Origin: SIG299 sp045531955
Lineage (GTDB): Bacteria; Bacillota; Clostridia; Lachnospirales; Lachnospiraceae
DNA: 64,000 bases
Reading direction: 5' to 3'
Assembly: GCA_045531955.1 (NCBI GenBank)
Contig: JAZSFC010000031.1
Coordinates: 84,432-148,431, forward strand
The notes beneath the pieces were generated by a model that made no database searches, was not told the origin of the DNA, and saw only the letters and a program-made list of their open reading frames with translations. Every line of letters starts with the position of its first letter. Within the stretch, counting starts at the first letter, position 1. Positions 44,345-53,426 of this stretch are shown here, piece by piece. Made by a program: the position numbers and the translations under genes.

Positions 44345-44881
44345 CTAGTCCTCACGTTGCTCTAAATCCTTTTGTAATGCCACTAAATAAGGGATAAATA
44401 CCCCTTGTCCTTTGTGGATTTCAAATTCCTCCTCCAGTTCTTCAAACCGGAAACTTTTTCTTCCTCCCTGCTCCATACGGTCCCAAAATTCTTTTACCTT
44501 TTGAAAACGGACATAAAACAAACGGTCTTTTTTGGTATAATGAATCAGAAGAAATGCCACACCGCCCTGCTGCTCAAACTCCTCCATGAACGCAACCTGA
44601 TGGGCATGGATATTTTGCAGGGCAAAGGTGTCATAAGCACATTCCTTGGCATCAAAACACACCGGAATTCCCTGCACCGCACCTATATAGTCCACCGTAC
44701 TTTTCTGGTCAAAATAGGCCATGGTAATATGTCTGGTTTCCTGGTCAATCTGAATCGGTGTGATTGGTGTCGGCACCTTTTGAATCAGCGCCAGCTTGTT
44801 CTCTCTGTACTTTTCGTTGGTGAGGTTAATCAGTTCTTCCAATGCGGAACCTCGAAGACCTCTTGAATTCCATGATGGCAT
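44345..44881 (-). CDS. recU: Holliday junction resolvase RecU family
   Basis: The 178-residue protein begins MPSWNSRGLRGSALEELIN like RecU and has the nuclease core (STVDYIGAVQG, CFDAKE) with the metal-binding Asp and the DxK-type pair. RecU resolves junctions in Gram-positive recombination. The ATG at 44881 lies inside the end of the upstream pseudouridine synthase gene, an overlap of 56 nt. Confidence 0.87.
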   Translation of the reverse strand: MPSWNSRGLRGSALEELINLTNEKYRENKLALIQKVPTPITPIQIDQETRHITMAYFDQKSTVDYIGAVQGIPVCFDAKECAYDTFALQNIHAHQVAFMEEFEQQGGVAFLLIHYTKKDRLFYVRFQKVKEFWDRMEQGGRKSFRFEELEEEFEIHKGQGVFIPYLVALQKDLEQRED

Positions 44882-45959
44882 GTCTGTACTCTTCTTTCCC
44901 GAATAATTCTTCTGCCGCCTTCGCAAACTTTGCGGTTGGCTCTACCGTAATGATTTTTTCCGAAACCTCGGAAAGTGCTCCCGTAAGTGTTGGAAACTGT
45001 AACAAGTAAGCATGTAACAGCTGATAACGCAGGTGCAATGCCCGGTTAATACTGTTTAATTTATCCACAGAAGCAGATTGCTTATTATTCGCTTCTGTTC
45101 CGTATTTGGTATCCCCTAAAAGAGGGAGTCCGATACTAGCCAGATGGGCACGGATTTGATGGGTTTTACCGGTAATCAGCTGAATCGCAGCCAAAGTAGA
45201 ACCACCGTTTGTTAACAACGGAATCAATTCTGTTTCAATACGGTCATATTCCTTTGGATTTAAGTTTTGTTTCTTAAACTCTTCTGCCGAAACCACAGCT
45301 ACCGTATTGGTTTCTGTATTTTTCTTTAAATACCCGGTCAGGTGCCTTGGTTTATCTGCTTTTCCCGCCACAATACACAAATAATATTTATGCAGGGTAC
45401 GCTGCTTCAACAGTTCCGCGGTTTCCTGCAGACCGGCCAGGGATTTTCCTGCCAGAACAAGACCTGTGGTATTCCGGTCCAGACGGTTACATACCCCTGG
45501 TGTAAAACTATCCAGACCGATTTTCTGTGTTACCTTTAAATATTCTACGATTCGTTCGTTAATAGAAATGTCCTCTTTTTTTGCTTTTTGGGAAAGTTCT
45601 CCCGCAGGCTTGTTAACAACTAAAAGGTGCTTCCCTTCAAAAACGATTTCACTCTCTTTCAGTAGCGGAATCTGCGGTAGTACCGCATCTTTTTCTGCCC
45701 CTGCGGATTTACTGCTTTGTCCGCCCAAATTCTTCTTTCCCGATTGAAACCCCTCTATCGTTTCATCCGATAAAAAAAGACGGATTTCATCTCCTTCTGC
45801 CACCTTTTCCGAGCCTTCTGCTTTTTTCCCGTTCAAAGTAATATTCTTTTTACGGAGCATTTTGTAGAAAAAGCTCTTTGGTGCCGTGTCCATGTACTTG
45901 GATAATAATTTATCCAGACGCTGGCCGGCTTCGTTTTGTGATACCAGAAATGATTTCAT
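44826..45959 (-). CDS. RluA-family pseudouridine synthase (large-subunit type)
   Basis: The 377-residue protein has an N-terminal S4 domain (~1-75), a Lys/Ser-rich linker and the RluA catalytic domain with Asp in NRLDRNTTGLVL and the HQIRAHL motif. It probably modifies uridines in 23S rRNA. The last ~18 residues overlap the recU coding sequence in another frame. Confidence 0.9.
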   Translation of the reverse strand: MKSFLVSQNEAGQRLDKLLSKYMDTAPKSFFYKMLRKKNITLNGKKAEGSEKVAEGDEIRLFLSDETIEGFQSGKKNLGGQSSKSAGAEKDAVLPQIPLLKESEIVFEGKHLLVVNKPAGELSQKAKKEDISINERIVEYLKVTQKIGLDSFTPGVCNRLDRNTTGLVLAGKSLAGLQETAELLKQRTLHKYYLCIVAGKADKPRHLTGYLKKNTETNTVAVVSAEEFKKQNLNPKEYDRIETELIPLLTNGGSTLAAIQLITGKTHQIRAHLASIGLPLLGDTKYGTEANNKQSASVDKLNSINRALHLRYQLLHAYLLQFPTLTGALSEVSEKIITVEPTAKFAKAAEELFGKEEYRHAIMEFKRSSRFRIGRTD

Positions 45960-45990
45960 CCGTCTATCCTCTTTCTTATCTGATTAACCT

Positions 45991-46578
45991 CTATACCGTA
46001 AACGTACGGAGCATGGAAAGTACTTCTTCCTTAGCCTCTGAATTCGCTTCAACAGCTTCCTCGCCCCGCAGCTTCATTCTGTCCTTTATTTGTTTTTCTT
46101 CCGTTGCGATAAATACTGCATAGGAAATCCCCCGAAGCTTCAGTTCCTTTTTTATATAGTCCTGCATTATCTGCACTTTATCTTTTGCCCTGGAAGTGTA
46201 ACCAATTACCTGATGACCGGTTACATAAATACAATCCAGATGCATCACTTTTTCGGAGGATGTAAACACCACATCATACAGTAAAGTGTCTCCCTCTTTC
46301 GCATAAGAATCCAGTCTCTTCTTGGTTTCTAAATCCATTGGTTTGTACGGAAACAGTATTACATAGGAAACAAAGTATTTCGCTGCCGGCATTACCATAC
46401 AAATGGCAATTACCGTAAACACATTGGTAGCTTCCATTTTATTCAGTAAAAGTCCTGTTACAAATATGGCAATTCCGATGACGACCATGAGCAATGTTCC
46501 AAATAGTGAATTTTGCTTTTTTTCTTTTAAATAACCGTATTGTCCACGTTCCAATTTCTGTTTTTTCATGTACTTCAT
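45991..46578 (-). CDS. Two-helix membrane protein with soluble C-terminal domain, unknown
   Basis: This 195-residue protein has two adjacent membrane segments (~25-45 and ~52-74) and a ~110-residue cytoplasmic mixed alpha/beta domain (EGDTLLYDVVFTSSEKVMHLD). I do not recognise it. Start is unsure: MKYMKKQ at 46578 or MKKQ 9 nt later. It sits between the rluA-type and HAD genes. Confidence 0.65.
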   Translation of the reverse strand: MKYMKKQKLERGQYGYLKEKKQNSLFGTLLMVVIGIAIFVTGLLLNKMEATNVFTVIAICMVMPAAKYFVSYVILFPYKPMDLETKKRLDSYAKEGDTLLYDVVFTSSEKVMHLDCIYVTGHQVIGYTSRAKDKVQIMQDYIKKELKLRGISYAVFIATEEKQIKDRMKLRGEEAVEANSEAKEEVLSMLRTFTV

Positions 46579-46612
46579 ATCCTCATAGTTGTTTTATCGC
46601 AATTAACGAAGT

Positions 46613-47257
46613 CTATACCACTTCATCATAGTGGGTGATATAATAATCCGCCAGCTCCTTTTTTTCTTCTGTCATACTCAAAGAAAAATCATCTTCCACC
46701 GCACAAGTTTTCATTCCCGCACGTACTCCGGCTAAAATCCCCTCCGGAATATCTTCAAATACCAAACATTCTTCTGGCTTTACTTTAAGGTACTCTGCCA
46801 CCAAAAGATAAATGTCCGGTGCCGGCTTCCCCGTTGCTACCTCACAAGAGGTATGGATTTCATCAAAATACCCGGAAATATGTAAACTTTCCACCACTGC
46901 TTCCACCAATTCCTTAGAGTTACTGGTAGCAATTCCGGTGCGGATTCCCCGTTCTTTTAACCGCTTTAGAAATTCCAGAACTCCCGGTTTTAACGGTACT
47001 TCATGGGTATATTTATAAAACGCCATTTCATTCCAGGTTTTTTTGATTTCCTCCAAAGAATCCGGAATGCCAAAAGTTTCTTTAAAATATACCGCAGTTT
47101 CCGAAAAACTCATACCTGAAATATCTTTTTGTAAGGTTTCCGGCAGCGGAATACCAAAACGGCCCAAATATTCGATATCAATATCTCTCCACATCCACAT
47201 GGAGTCAACTAAAGTGCCATCCAAATCAAAGATGACTGCCTTTATATTTTCTAACAT
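46613..47257 (-). CDS. HAD hydrolase, beta-phosphoglucomutase-like
   Basis: The 214 residues show the full HAD set: FDLDGTLVDSM (nucleophile Asp11 region), ATSNSKE, KPAPDIY and FEDIPEGI. A cap domain is in the first part. Probable sugar-phosphate phosphatase or mutase, exact substrate unknown. Confidence 0.88.
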   Translation of the reverse strand: MLENIKAVIFDLDGTLVDSMWMWRDIDIEYLGRFGIPLPETLQKDISGMSFSETAVYFKETFGIPDSLEEIKKTWNEMAFYKYTHEVPLKPGVLEFLKRLKERGIRTGIATSNSKELVEAVVESLHISGYFDEIHTSCEVATGKPAPDIYLLVAEYLKVKPEECLVFEDIPEGILAGVRAGMKTCAVEDDFSLSMTEEKKELADYYITHYDEVV

Positions 47258-47279
47258 AACATTCTTCCTCTAATGTAAA

Positions 47280-48044
47280 TTATGCCTTCAGCATTGCGAT
47301 TTCTTCTGTTGTCAGCTTTCGACACTCGCCCGGTGCAAGTGTTTCATCTAATTTCAGATTTCCCATGGAAATCCTCTTTAAATAAGTTACCTCACATCCG
47401 ATTTCATGACACATGCGCTTCACCTGGTGGAACTTTCCTTCCCGAAGGGTAATATGCACTTCGGAAACAGCATCCTGTACCGACAACACTTCCAGCTTTG
47501 CAGGCAGAGCTTTATACTCCTGTCCTACCTGAATACCTTCGGCAAAACGGACCGGCGCATCCTCCGGCACTACACCATCCAATCGGGCAAAGTAAACCTT
47601 ATCCACGTGCTTTTTCGGAGACAGCAGTTTATGTGCCAGTTCCCCGTCATCAGTCAAAAGCAAAAGCCCTTCTGTATCTTTGTCCAAACGGCCAACCGGA
47701 AACACTTCCTTCTTTCCGAGAAAATATCCCGTTGCTCCGGCTTCTTCCAAAGAATCTGCACTCTGCTCCCGTACCAGATCCAGTACGGTTCTGTCTCTGC
47801 CGTCTTCTGTGGCAGAAACTACACCGGCAGGCTTATGAAGCATCAAATACAAGAAATCCTCTGTTTTTAGGCTCTTACCATCCAACGTTACCGTATCAGA
47901 CGCAGAAACCTTTCGGTCCCCGTTTTTGCAAACCTCGCCATTCACCTGCACCCGTCCTTTAGACAGAGCCGTTTTAGCTTCTTTTCTTGTGATTCCTGCA
48001 CTTTCTGCCACATATTTATCTAATCTTGCGTCTTTTTCCGCCAT
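47280..48044 (-). CDS. RsuA-family pseudouridine synthase
   Basis: The ATG at 48044 overlaps the TAA of the methyltransferase gene upstream (TAATG). The 254-residue protein has an S4 domain and the catalytic VGRLDKDTEGLLLLTDDG and KFHQVKRM. It likely modifies 16S rRNA (RsuA-like) or 23S helix 89 types. Confidence 0.92.
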   Translation of the reverse strand: MAEKDARLDKYVAESAGITRKEAKTALSKGRVQVNGEVCKNGDRKVSASDTVTLDGKSLKTEDFLYLMLHKPAGVVSATEDGRDRTVLDLVREQSADSLEEAGATGYFLGKKEVFPVGRLDKDTEGLLLLTDDGELAHKLLSPKKHVDKVYFARLDGVVPEDAPVRFAEGIQVGQEYKALPAKLEVLSVQDAVSEVHITLREGKFHQVKRMCHEIGCEVTYLKRISMGNLKLDETLAPGECRKLTTEEIAMLKA

Positions 48045-49414
48045 TACATCATTCTCCAACCCGGAAGATATTTATTCTTTAACGTTCCTCTTTGGGACTT
48101 TGCCCACCCAAGCGGAAAACCGCCGGCACAAACCAGCACAAATCCATCTGTAACCTCTGTTTTTGCCTCAATGGTCTCACACTTTAAGTAACGGATGACG
48201 TCCTCATCCTCAATGTCCATGTTGTAAACTGCGTCATATTCCTCCATACGGAGAGCACAGGCCAGTGCCTGACTCGGTTCAAAGCGGTTCTTTTTTATTT
48301 CTCCCAGCAATAACCCGGAACGCATAATACGAAGACCTTTTAAATCCGGGATATTCTCCGGAAGTAAATACAGCCTGTCTTCCCTGATTTCCAAACGCTC
48401 CTCCGGAATATCCATCTGCAATCTTCCTAAAAATTCTTTTACTTCCTCATGAAGCTTTACCCTCTTGTTATTGGCCGGATAGAATTTTCTTTCTCCCGTA
48501 TCATCCTTTTGTAAAAGCGCTACAAAATGTCCTTCCCCATTTAACTTATGAGGCCACAGGCGAATGGAATTGGAAATTTCCTCCCGTCCGTTTTCTATCC
48601 ATTCCGGATGTCCGTAGGAAAAGCCCTCATAGTTAAGTTCCGGCTTAACCACATGCATGTCCGGGTAATTTTCCAAAATATACTGAAGACTGCCTTCGTC
48701 CTCTTCCGGAGAAAAGGTACAGGTGGAATATACTAACATTCCGCCCGGCGCCAGCATCGGAAGTACAGCGTCCAAAATTTCCAATTGAAGTTTATGATAA
48801 TATTCCACACCGTACTGTTCCCAGTTTTTCATAATAGCGGGACTCTTGCGGAACATACCTTCACCGGAGCACGGAGCATCCACTAAAATTTTATCAAAAT
48901 ATCCACGGAACCGTTCTGTCAGTTTTCCCGGTGCCTCGCTAATTATTAAAGAGTTTCTGGAACCGAACAACTCCAAATTTTTAAGAAGTGCTTTTGCCCT
49001 GGAATTACTGATGTCATTTGATACAAGAACACCTTGTCCCTGTAATTTTGCCGCCAGTTCCGTGCTTTTTCCGCCCGGTGCGGCACAAATATCCAACACC
49101 CTGTCTCCCGGCTTTACCGGCAATATTTCTGCAGGTGTCATGGCACTTGGTTCCTGAATGTAGTAAAGACCGGCAAAATAAAACGGGTGTTTCGCCGGCT
49201 GGTCATTTAAATTATAATAATATCCGTTGTGAATCCAAGGAACCTGCAAAGCGGCAAACGGAGCTATCCGTTCCCACTCCTCTTTGTTTACCTTCAAGGA
49301 GTTAAAACGGACACCTCCGTGTCTTTCTTCTTCAAAGCCCCGTACAAATTCCGGAAACTCATCCTTCAGCAGTTCCTTCATCCGTTGTTCAAATTCTCTC
49401 GGTAAAGTAATCAC
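48044..49414 (-). CDS. RsmF-like 16S rRNA m5C methyltransferase
   Basis: The 456-residue protein has the Nol1/Nop2/Sun methyltransferase core: DICAAPGGKSTELAA for S-adenosylmethionine, DAPCSGEGMFRK with one cysteine and STCTFSPEEDEG with the second, the two-cysteine mechanism. The C-terminal extension (~330-456) corresponds to RsmF C-terminal RNA-binding domains. Confidence 0.92.
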   Translation of the reverse strand: MITLPREFEQRMKELLKDEFPEFVRGFEEERHGGVRFNSLKVNKEEWERIAPFAALQVPWIHNGYYYNLNDQPAKHPFYFAGLYYIQEPSAMTPAEILPVKPGDRVLDICAAPGGKSTELAAKLQGQGVLVSNDISNSRAKALLKNLELFGSRNSLIISEAPGKLTERFRGYFDKILVDAPCSGEGMFRKSPAIMKNWEQYGVEYYHKLQLEILDAVLPMLAPGGMLVYSTCTFSPEEDEGSLQYILENYPDMHVVKPELNYEGFSYGHPEWIENGREEISNSIRLWPHKLNGEGHFVALLQKDDTGERKFYPANNKRVKLHEEVKEFLGRLQMDIPEERLEIREDRLYLLPENIPDLKGLRIMRSGLLLGEIKKNRFEPSQALACALRMEEYDAVYNMDIEDEDVIRYLKCETIEAKTEVTDGFVLVCAGGFPLGWAKSQRGTLKNKYLPGWRMM

Positions 49415-49431
49415 TGTTTTCCTCTTTCTAC

Positions 49432-50235
49432 CTAGTGCAAACTCTGCGCCCGGTAACTTTCTGCAATCACATCCAATTCCTTTCCAAAGCGGACCAGTTC
49501 GTTTAAATCGCCCTCGTTATATACACGGAAAAATTCATCCTGAATTCGGACAACTTCCCGTTTATTTGCTACTTTGTAAAGATTTTGGATGGTTGTTAAT
49601 ATTTCAGATACCACACCGGCCTTGATATTAAAGGAATTCTGTGCATCCATGATTTCGTCGCGTACAGACGCCATTTCTTCATCCAGAACAACGATGGCAT
49701 CTGCTGCCTTATGCAAACGTTCTCTAAGCACAGCCGGCATATTCTTTTTATACTTGTACTGTAAGGAATGCTCAATTGTTGCCCAGAAATCCATAGCCAA
49801 AGTACGGATTTGGATTTCCACCTGAAGCTCCTTCGGTCCTTTTACAGACTCTACCGTATAATATACAATCATATGATAACTACGGTATCCGCTGTCTTTT
49901 ACATTACTGATATAGTCCTTTTCGCTTTTGACCTTCATATCGGTACGGTTATGAATTATTTCCGCCACCTTATAAATGTCTTCCACAAACTGACAGATAA
50001 TACGGATACCTGCAATATCCTCAATCTGATTTTCAAACTGATCAAACTCCACATCCTTTTTCTGGCATTTTTCCAAAATACTGGATATGGTTTTTACTCT
50101 TCCGTTTACCTGTTCAATCGGAGAGTATTTTCCGCCCTGGCGGTTTGCTTTGATGAGATGGCGGAATTTTACCACCAGCTCATCTACCGCTAACTGATAA
50201 GGCTCTAAGATTTCTCTCCAAAGCTGTATTTCCAT
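49432..50235 (-). CDS. Small GTP pyrophosphokinase ((p)ppGpp synthetase, RelQ-like)
   Basis: The 267-residue protein has one synthetase domain (RIICQFVEDIYKVAEII, DYISNVKDSGYRSYH, VEIQIRTLAMDFWATIEHSL) and a helical C-terminal tail; no hydrolase, TGS or ACT domain. It makes the alarmone (p)ppGpp in stress. It is followed by the LCP gene's upstream side by only 31 nt. Confidence 0.92.
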   Translation of the reverse strand: MEIQLWREILEPYQLAVDELVVKFRHLIKANRQGGKYSPIEQVNGRVKTISSILEKCQKKDVEFDQFENQIEDIAGIRIICQFVEDIYKVAEIIHNRTDMKVKSEKDYISNVKDSGYRSYHMIVYYTVESVKGPKELQVEIQIRTLAMDFWATIEHSLQYKYKKNMPAVLRERLHKAADAIVVLDEEMASVRDEIMDAQNSFNIKAGVVSEILTTIQNLYKVANKREVVRIQDEFFRVYNEGDLNELVRFGKELDVIAESYRAQSLH

Positions 50236-50266
50236 GAAACTAAACTCCTCTAACTATTTATTACTC

Positions 50267-51805
50267 TTAATTGTCGCCATACAGGAAATCCTGAAGTATT
50301 TCAATGTTCTCAGGAGATGCTACAATCACATCCTTACCATTGATAATCTGATTGCTGTACTTTCCTTTCTTCGGGAACTGCATCGTTTCAATTTCAAACA
50401 TTTTATTTTCAATTACTGTCTGCAAGCAGTCAACCGCCAAAGATTCCAGATTGGACGGAACAGAAACATAGTCAAAACACTGACGCATTACCGTTACTAA
50501 TTCCGGAAAACTCTTACTCTTGTACTGGTCAAAGATAGCCTGTAATACCACACGATGGCGATAAGTTCGTCCGAAATCATCTGCAAGTCCCTCTGCCGTC
50601 GGTACATATCTGACACGACAATAACCCAGTACCTGAGCTCCTGTCATATTTTGATATCCTGCAACCGTATTTCTTTCTTCCGGCTTAGAAATATACTTGG
50701 TAGTATTTAAATATTCGGATTCTCTTGCCGTTAAGGACAAACGCAAGCCACCCAGCTGGTCAATGATATTTTCAAAACCGTCGAATCCAACCTTAACATA
50801 AGAATCTATATCAATGCCAAAGTTTTTCTCAATGGTTTCTATCATCAGATTAGCACCCCTGTGAGCGTAAGCCGCATTCAACTTATCATCCGGATAACCA
50901 GGAATTTGCACATAGATGTCTCTCAGGAAAGAAATCATCTTTAACGGACCACCATTTAAATTTATGGAAACTACAATAATAGCGTCAGTTCTTCCTCGTT
51001 TTACGCCATAAATGTTTTCTTCACCAATCAGCAGGACGTTGATAACATCCTCATCATCCATGATTTTTATCGCAGGTGTAGGAGTTGCCGTTGGCGGCAA
51101 AGTTACATCCGGCTCAGTGGTAGGCTCAGGTGTCACATCCGGATTCTGATTAGGATCTACCGTTGGTTCCGGTGTAGTATCCGGGCTCTGAGTAGGTTCT
51201 GATGACGGCTCCGGTGTTATGGTAACTGTCAGTTCCGGAAGCGGAGAAATATCCTCCGGAGTTTCATCATCTTCTTTCACCCAGTTAAACGCAATGCCTA
51301 CAATCACTTTGTATACAATTTTTCTTCCGCCCTTGGTTCCAAACAGCAAACCGACGGAAATTAACACAGCCAAAATAACTCCTACCAACACCTTCGTCCA
51401 AGTAGGAATTGCTCTCCACCCCGTGACAAATTTATTTGATTCATTTTCCTCAGCGGAACTGATTTCCGTATCACGGCCGAATTCATTTTCTATCTGTTCT
51501 GTCAGTGCAGCATCTACTCCTGCAAACAATTCTTCATCAATAGATGAATCCACTGTCTGCGGAAATTCTTCATCCTCTACCCCGCCAAATAAATCTTCGG
51601 ACAAAAGAAGTTCCGGAAGATCATCGGTATCCGGTTCGCCCACACCGCTGATAGCGGCCTCCAGGTTGTTATAAAAGTCTTCACTTTCTGTCGGATCAAA
51701 CTCTGTTTCTTCCACAATCTCTTCCACAATCTCTTCCACAGTTTCTTCTATGGTCACACTTTCATCCTGTGGTTCAAACTCCAGTTCTTTGTTTTCGTTC
51801 TCCAT
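50267..51805 (-). CDS. LytR-CpsA-Psr (LCP) family wall-polymer ligase
   Basis: LCP enzymes attach glycopolymers to peptidoglycan outside the membrane. The 512-residue protein has an unusually long acidic cytoplasmic N-terminus (~130 residues), a membrane helix (~134-155), a Pro/Thr/Glu-rich linker (~190-245, repeated TPEP) and the LCP domain (~255-430) with MISFLRDIYVQIPG and DKLNAAYAHRGANL. The ATG at 51805 follows an AGGAAG site. Confidence 0.92.
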   Translation of the reverse strand: MENENKELEFEPQDESVTIEETVEEIVEEIVEETEFDPTESEDFYNNLEAAISGVGEPDTDDLPELLLSEDLFGGVEDEEFPQTVDSSIDEELFAGVDAALTEQIENEFGRDTEISSAEENESNKFVTGWRAIPTWTKVLVGVILAVLISVGLLFGTKGGRKIVYKVIVGIAFNWVKEDDETPEDISPLPELTVTITPEPSSEPTQSPDTTPEPTVDPNQNPDVTPEPTTEPDVTLPPTATPTPAIKIMDDEDVINVLLIGEENIYGVKRGRTDAIIVVSINLNGGPLKMISFLRDIYVQIPGYPDDKLNAAYAHRGANLMIETIEKNFGIDIDSYVKVGFDGFENIIDQLGGLRLSLTARESEYLNTTKYISKPEERNTVAGYQNMTGAQVLGYCRVRYVPTAEGLADDFGRTYRHRVVLQAIFDQYKSKSFPELVTVMRQCFDYVSVPSNLESLAVDCLQTVIENKMFEIETMQFPKKGKYSNQIINGKDVIVASPENIEILQDFLYGDN

Positions 51806-51866
51806 ACTTCCTCTTTTCTTTTCCTTGGTATTGTATCCTATGATTGTACAAGGAAAGGTAATACGC

Positions 51867-53318
51867 TTATTTGATTCTTGCCAGTAAATTTTCTATAAAC
51901 TGATACATCCGGATGGTAGACGGTAAGTTGAGCGCCTCCATCGGTGTATGGATGTCCCGCATATTCGGTCCTATGGAAATCATATCAAGCTCCGGCATTT
52001 TTTCTGCCACAAGACCGCATTCCAGTCCGGCATGAATGGCTTCCATCTTTGGTTCCCTTTGATACATCTCGGTAAATACCTCACGGAAAATTTCACGAAG
52101 CTTGGATTCCCTGCGGTATTCCCAGGCAGGATATTCGCTGTGTGTAGAGCTTTCGCCTCCCAAAAAACCGATAAGGTATTCTACCTTGTCTCTCATAAAA
52201 TATTTATACGTTTTAGAAGAACTTCTGAGAGCAAAATTAAACTCTGCTTCGTCTTCTTTCACCTCAAAAATACCAAGATTTAATGAACTTTCCACCAAAC
52301 CTTCAATATCGCCGCTCATACGCTGTATACCGTTTGGTGCCTGCATCAAGAAAAACAGAAGTTTTTCAAAAGAGACCGGATCAAGTACGTTAAATGCAGA
52401 AGTTTCTCCCGCTGTTACCTGCACAGTAAAGCCCGGTTCGATGGAAGCCAGTTCATTTTTGTATTTTATAGTTAATTCATTCACTGTTTTTACAAATAAA
52501 GCAGTATCTTCCTCTTCTACCACTACAGTTGCAAAAGCTTCTCTCGGAATGGCATTGTCTTTTAAACCACCATGGAAATCAATCAGGAAAAACTCTACCT
52601 GCTCTCTTGCTTCAAACAAGAGTCTGGTCATGGCATATACAGAATTGACACGGTTTTTATCTATTTCTGCACCGGAATGGCCACCATATAAACCGGTTAA
52701 CGCAATATCATACGCCACACCGTCTGCTGCCATTCTGCCCATCGGAAGAGTGCAGGTCTGACGCATTCCGCCTGCACAACTGCAAAGAACAACACCCTCA
52801 TCTTCCGAATCCACGTTAATCATATAAGATGCTTTTAAGCCGGACATATCCAATGCCTTGGCACCATCCATACCGGTTTCTTCTTCTGTAGTGATAACCA
52901 GTTCTAATGCCGGATGCTTTGCTTCTTTATCAGCAATCAGTGCCATGGCATAAGCCACTGCAACACCGTCATCCCCACCAAGGGTCGTACCATTTGCCAT
53001 TAAATCATCGCCGACAATACGAAGCTCCAGAGCATCCTTTTCAAAGTCATGATTGGAATCCGCATTCTTTTCACATACCATATCCATATGTCCCTGAATC
53101 ATTACCACCGGTGCATTTTCATAACCCGGACTTGCTTCCTTAAACATTACTACATTTAAGGCTTCATCCTGTACATAGCGCACGCCCTGTTCTTTTGCAA
53201 ACTCCACCAGATAATCAGATATTGCCTGCACATTGCCGGAGCCGTGAGGTATTTTAGTCAGCTGTTCAAAGTAATACAGCACCTTTTTATAATCGTAGGA
53301 TTCCAAAAAATAACTCAT
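51867..53318 (-). CDS. pepD: Aminoacyl-histidine dipeptidase (PepD)
   Basis: The start at 53318 (MSYFLESYDYKK) has GAGG before it. The 483-residue M20-family metallopeptidase has IQGHMDMVCE, LGGDDGVAVAYAM, TTEEETGMDGA and SEDEGVVLCSC, metal-binding motifs of PepD. It hydrolyses Xaa-His dipeptides and related substrates in the cytoplasm. Confidence 0.93.
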   Translation of the reverse strand: MSYFLESYDYKKVLYYFEQLTKIPHGSGNVQAISDYLVEFAKEQGVRYVQDEALNVVMFKEASPGYENAPVVMIQGHMDMVCEKNADSNHDFEKDALELRIVGDDLMANGTTLGGDDGVAVAYAMALIADKEAKHPALELVITTEEETGMDGAKALDMSGLKASYMINVDSEDEGVVLCSCAGGMRQTCTLPMGRMAADGVAYDIALTGLYGGHSGAEIDKNRVNSVYAMTRLLFEAREQVEFFLIDFHGGLKDNAIPREAFATVVVEEEDTALFVKTVNELTIKYKNELASIEPGFTVQVTAGETSAFNVLDPVSFEKLLFFLMQAPNGIQRMSGDIEGLVESSLNLGIFEVKEDEAEFNFALRSSSKTYKYFMRDKVEYLIGFLGGESSTHSEYPAWEYRRESKLREIFREVFTEMYQREPKMEAIHAGLECGLVAEKMPELDMISIGPNMRDIHTPMEALNLPSTIRMYQFIENLLARIK

Positions 53319-53426
53319 GATGTTCCTCTTTTCTGCCTTTCTTCCTCTATATTTGTTCCATTGTCTGCCAGTATAATTACTAATTTTGTTCAATATATGG
53401 CAACTTTGTTACGATTTCATGTTATT

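Noticed and set aside
51060..51240. TPEP-encoding repeats in the LCP gene as a CRISPR-like or tandem DNA repeat
   Set aside because: They are degenerate codons for a Pro/Thr/Glu linker within an intact protein.
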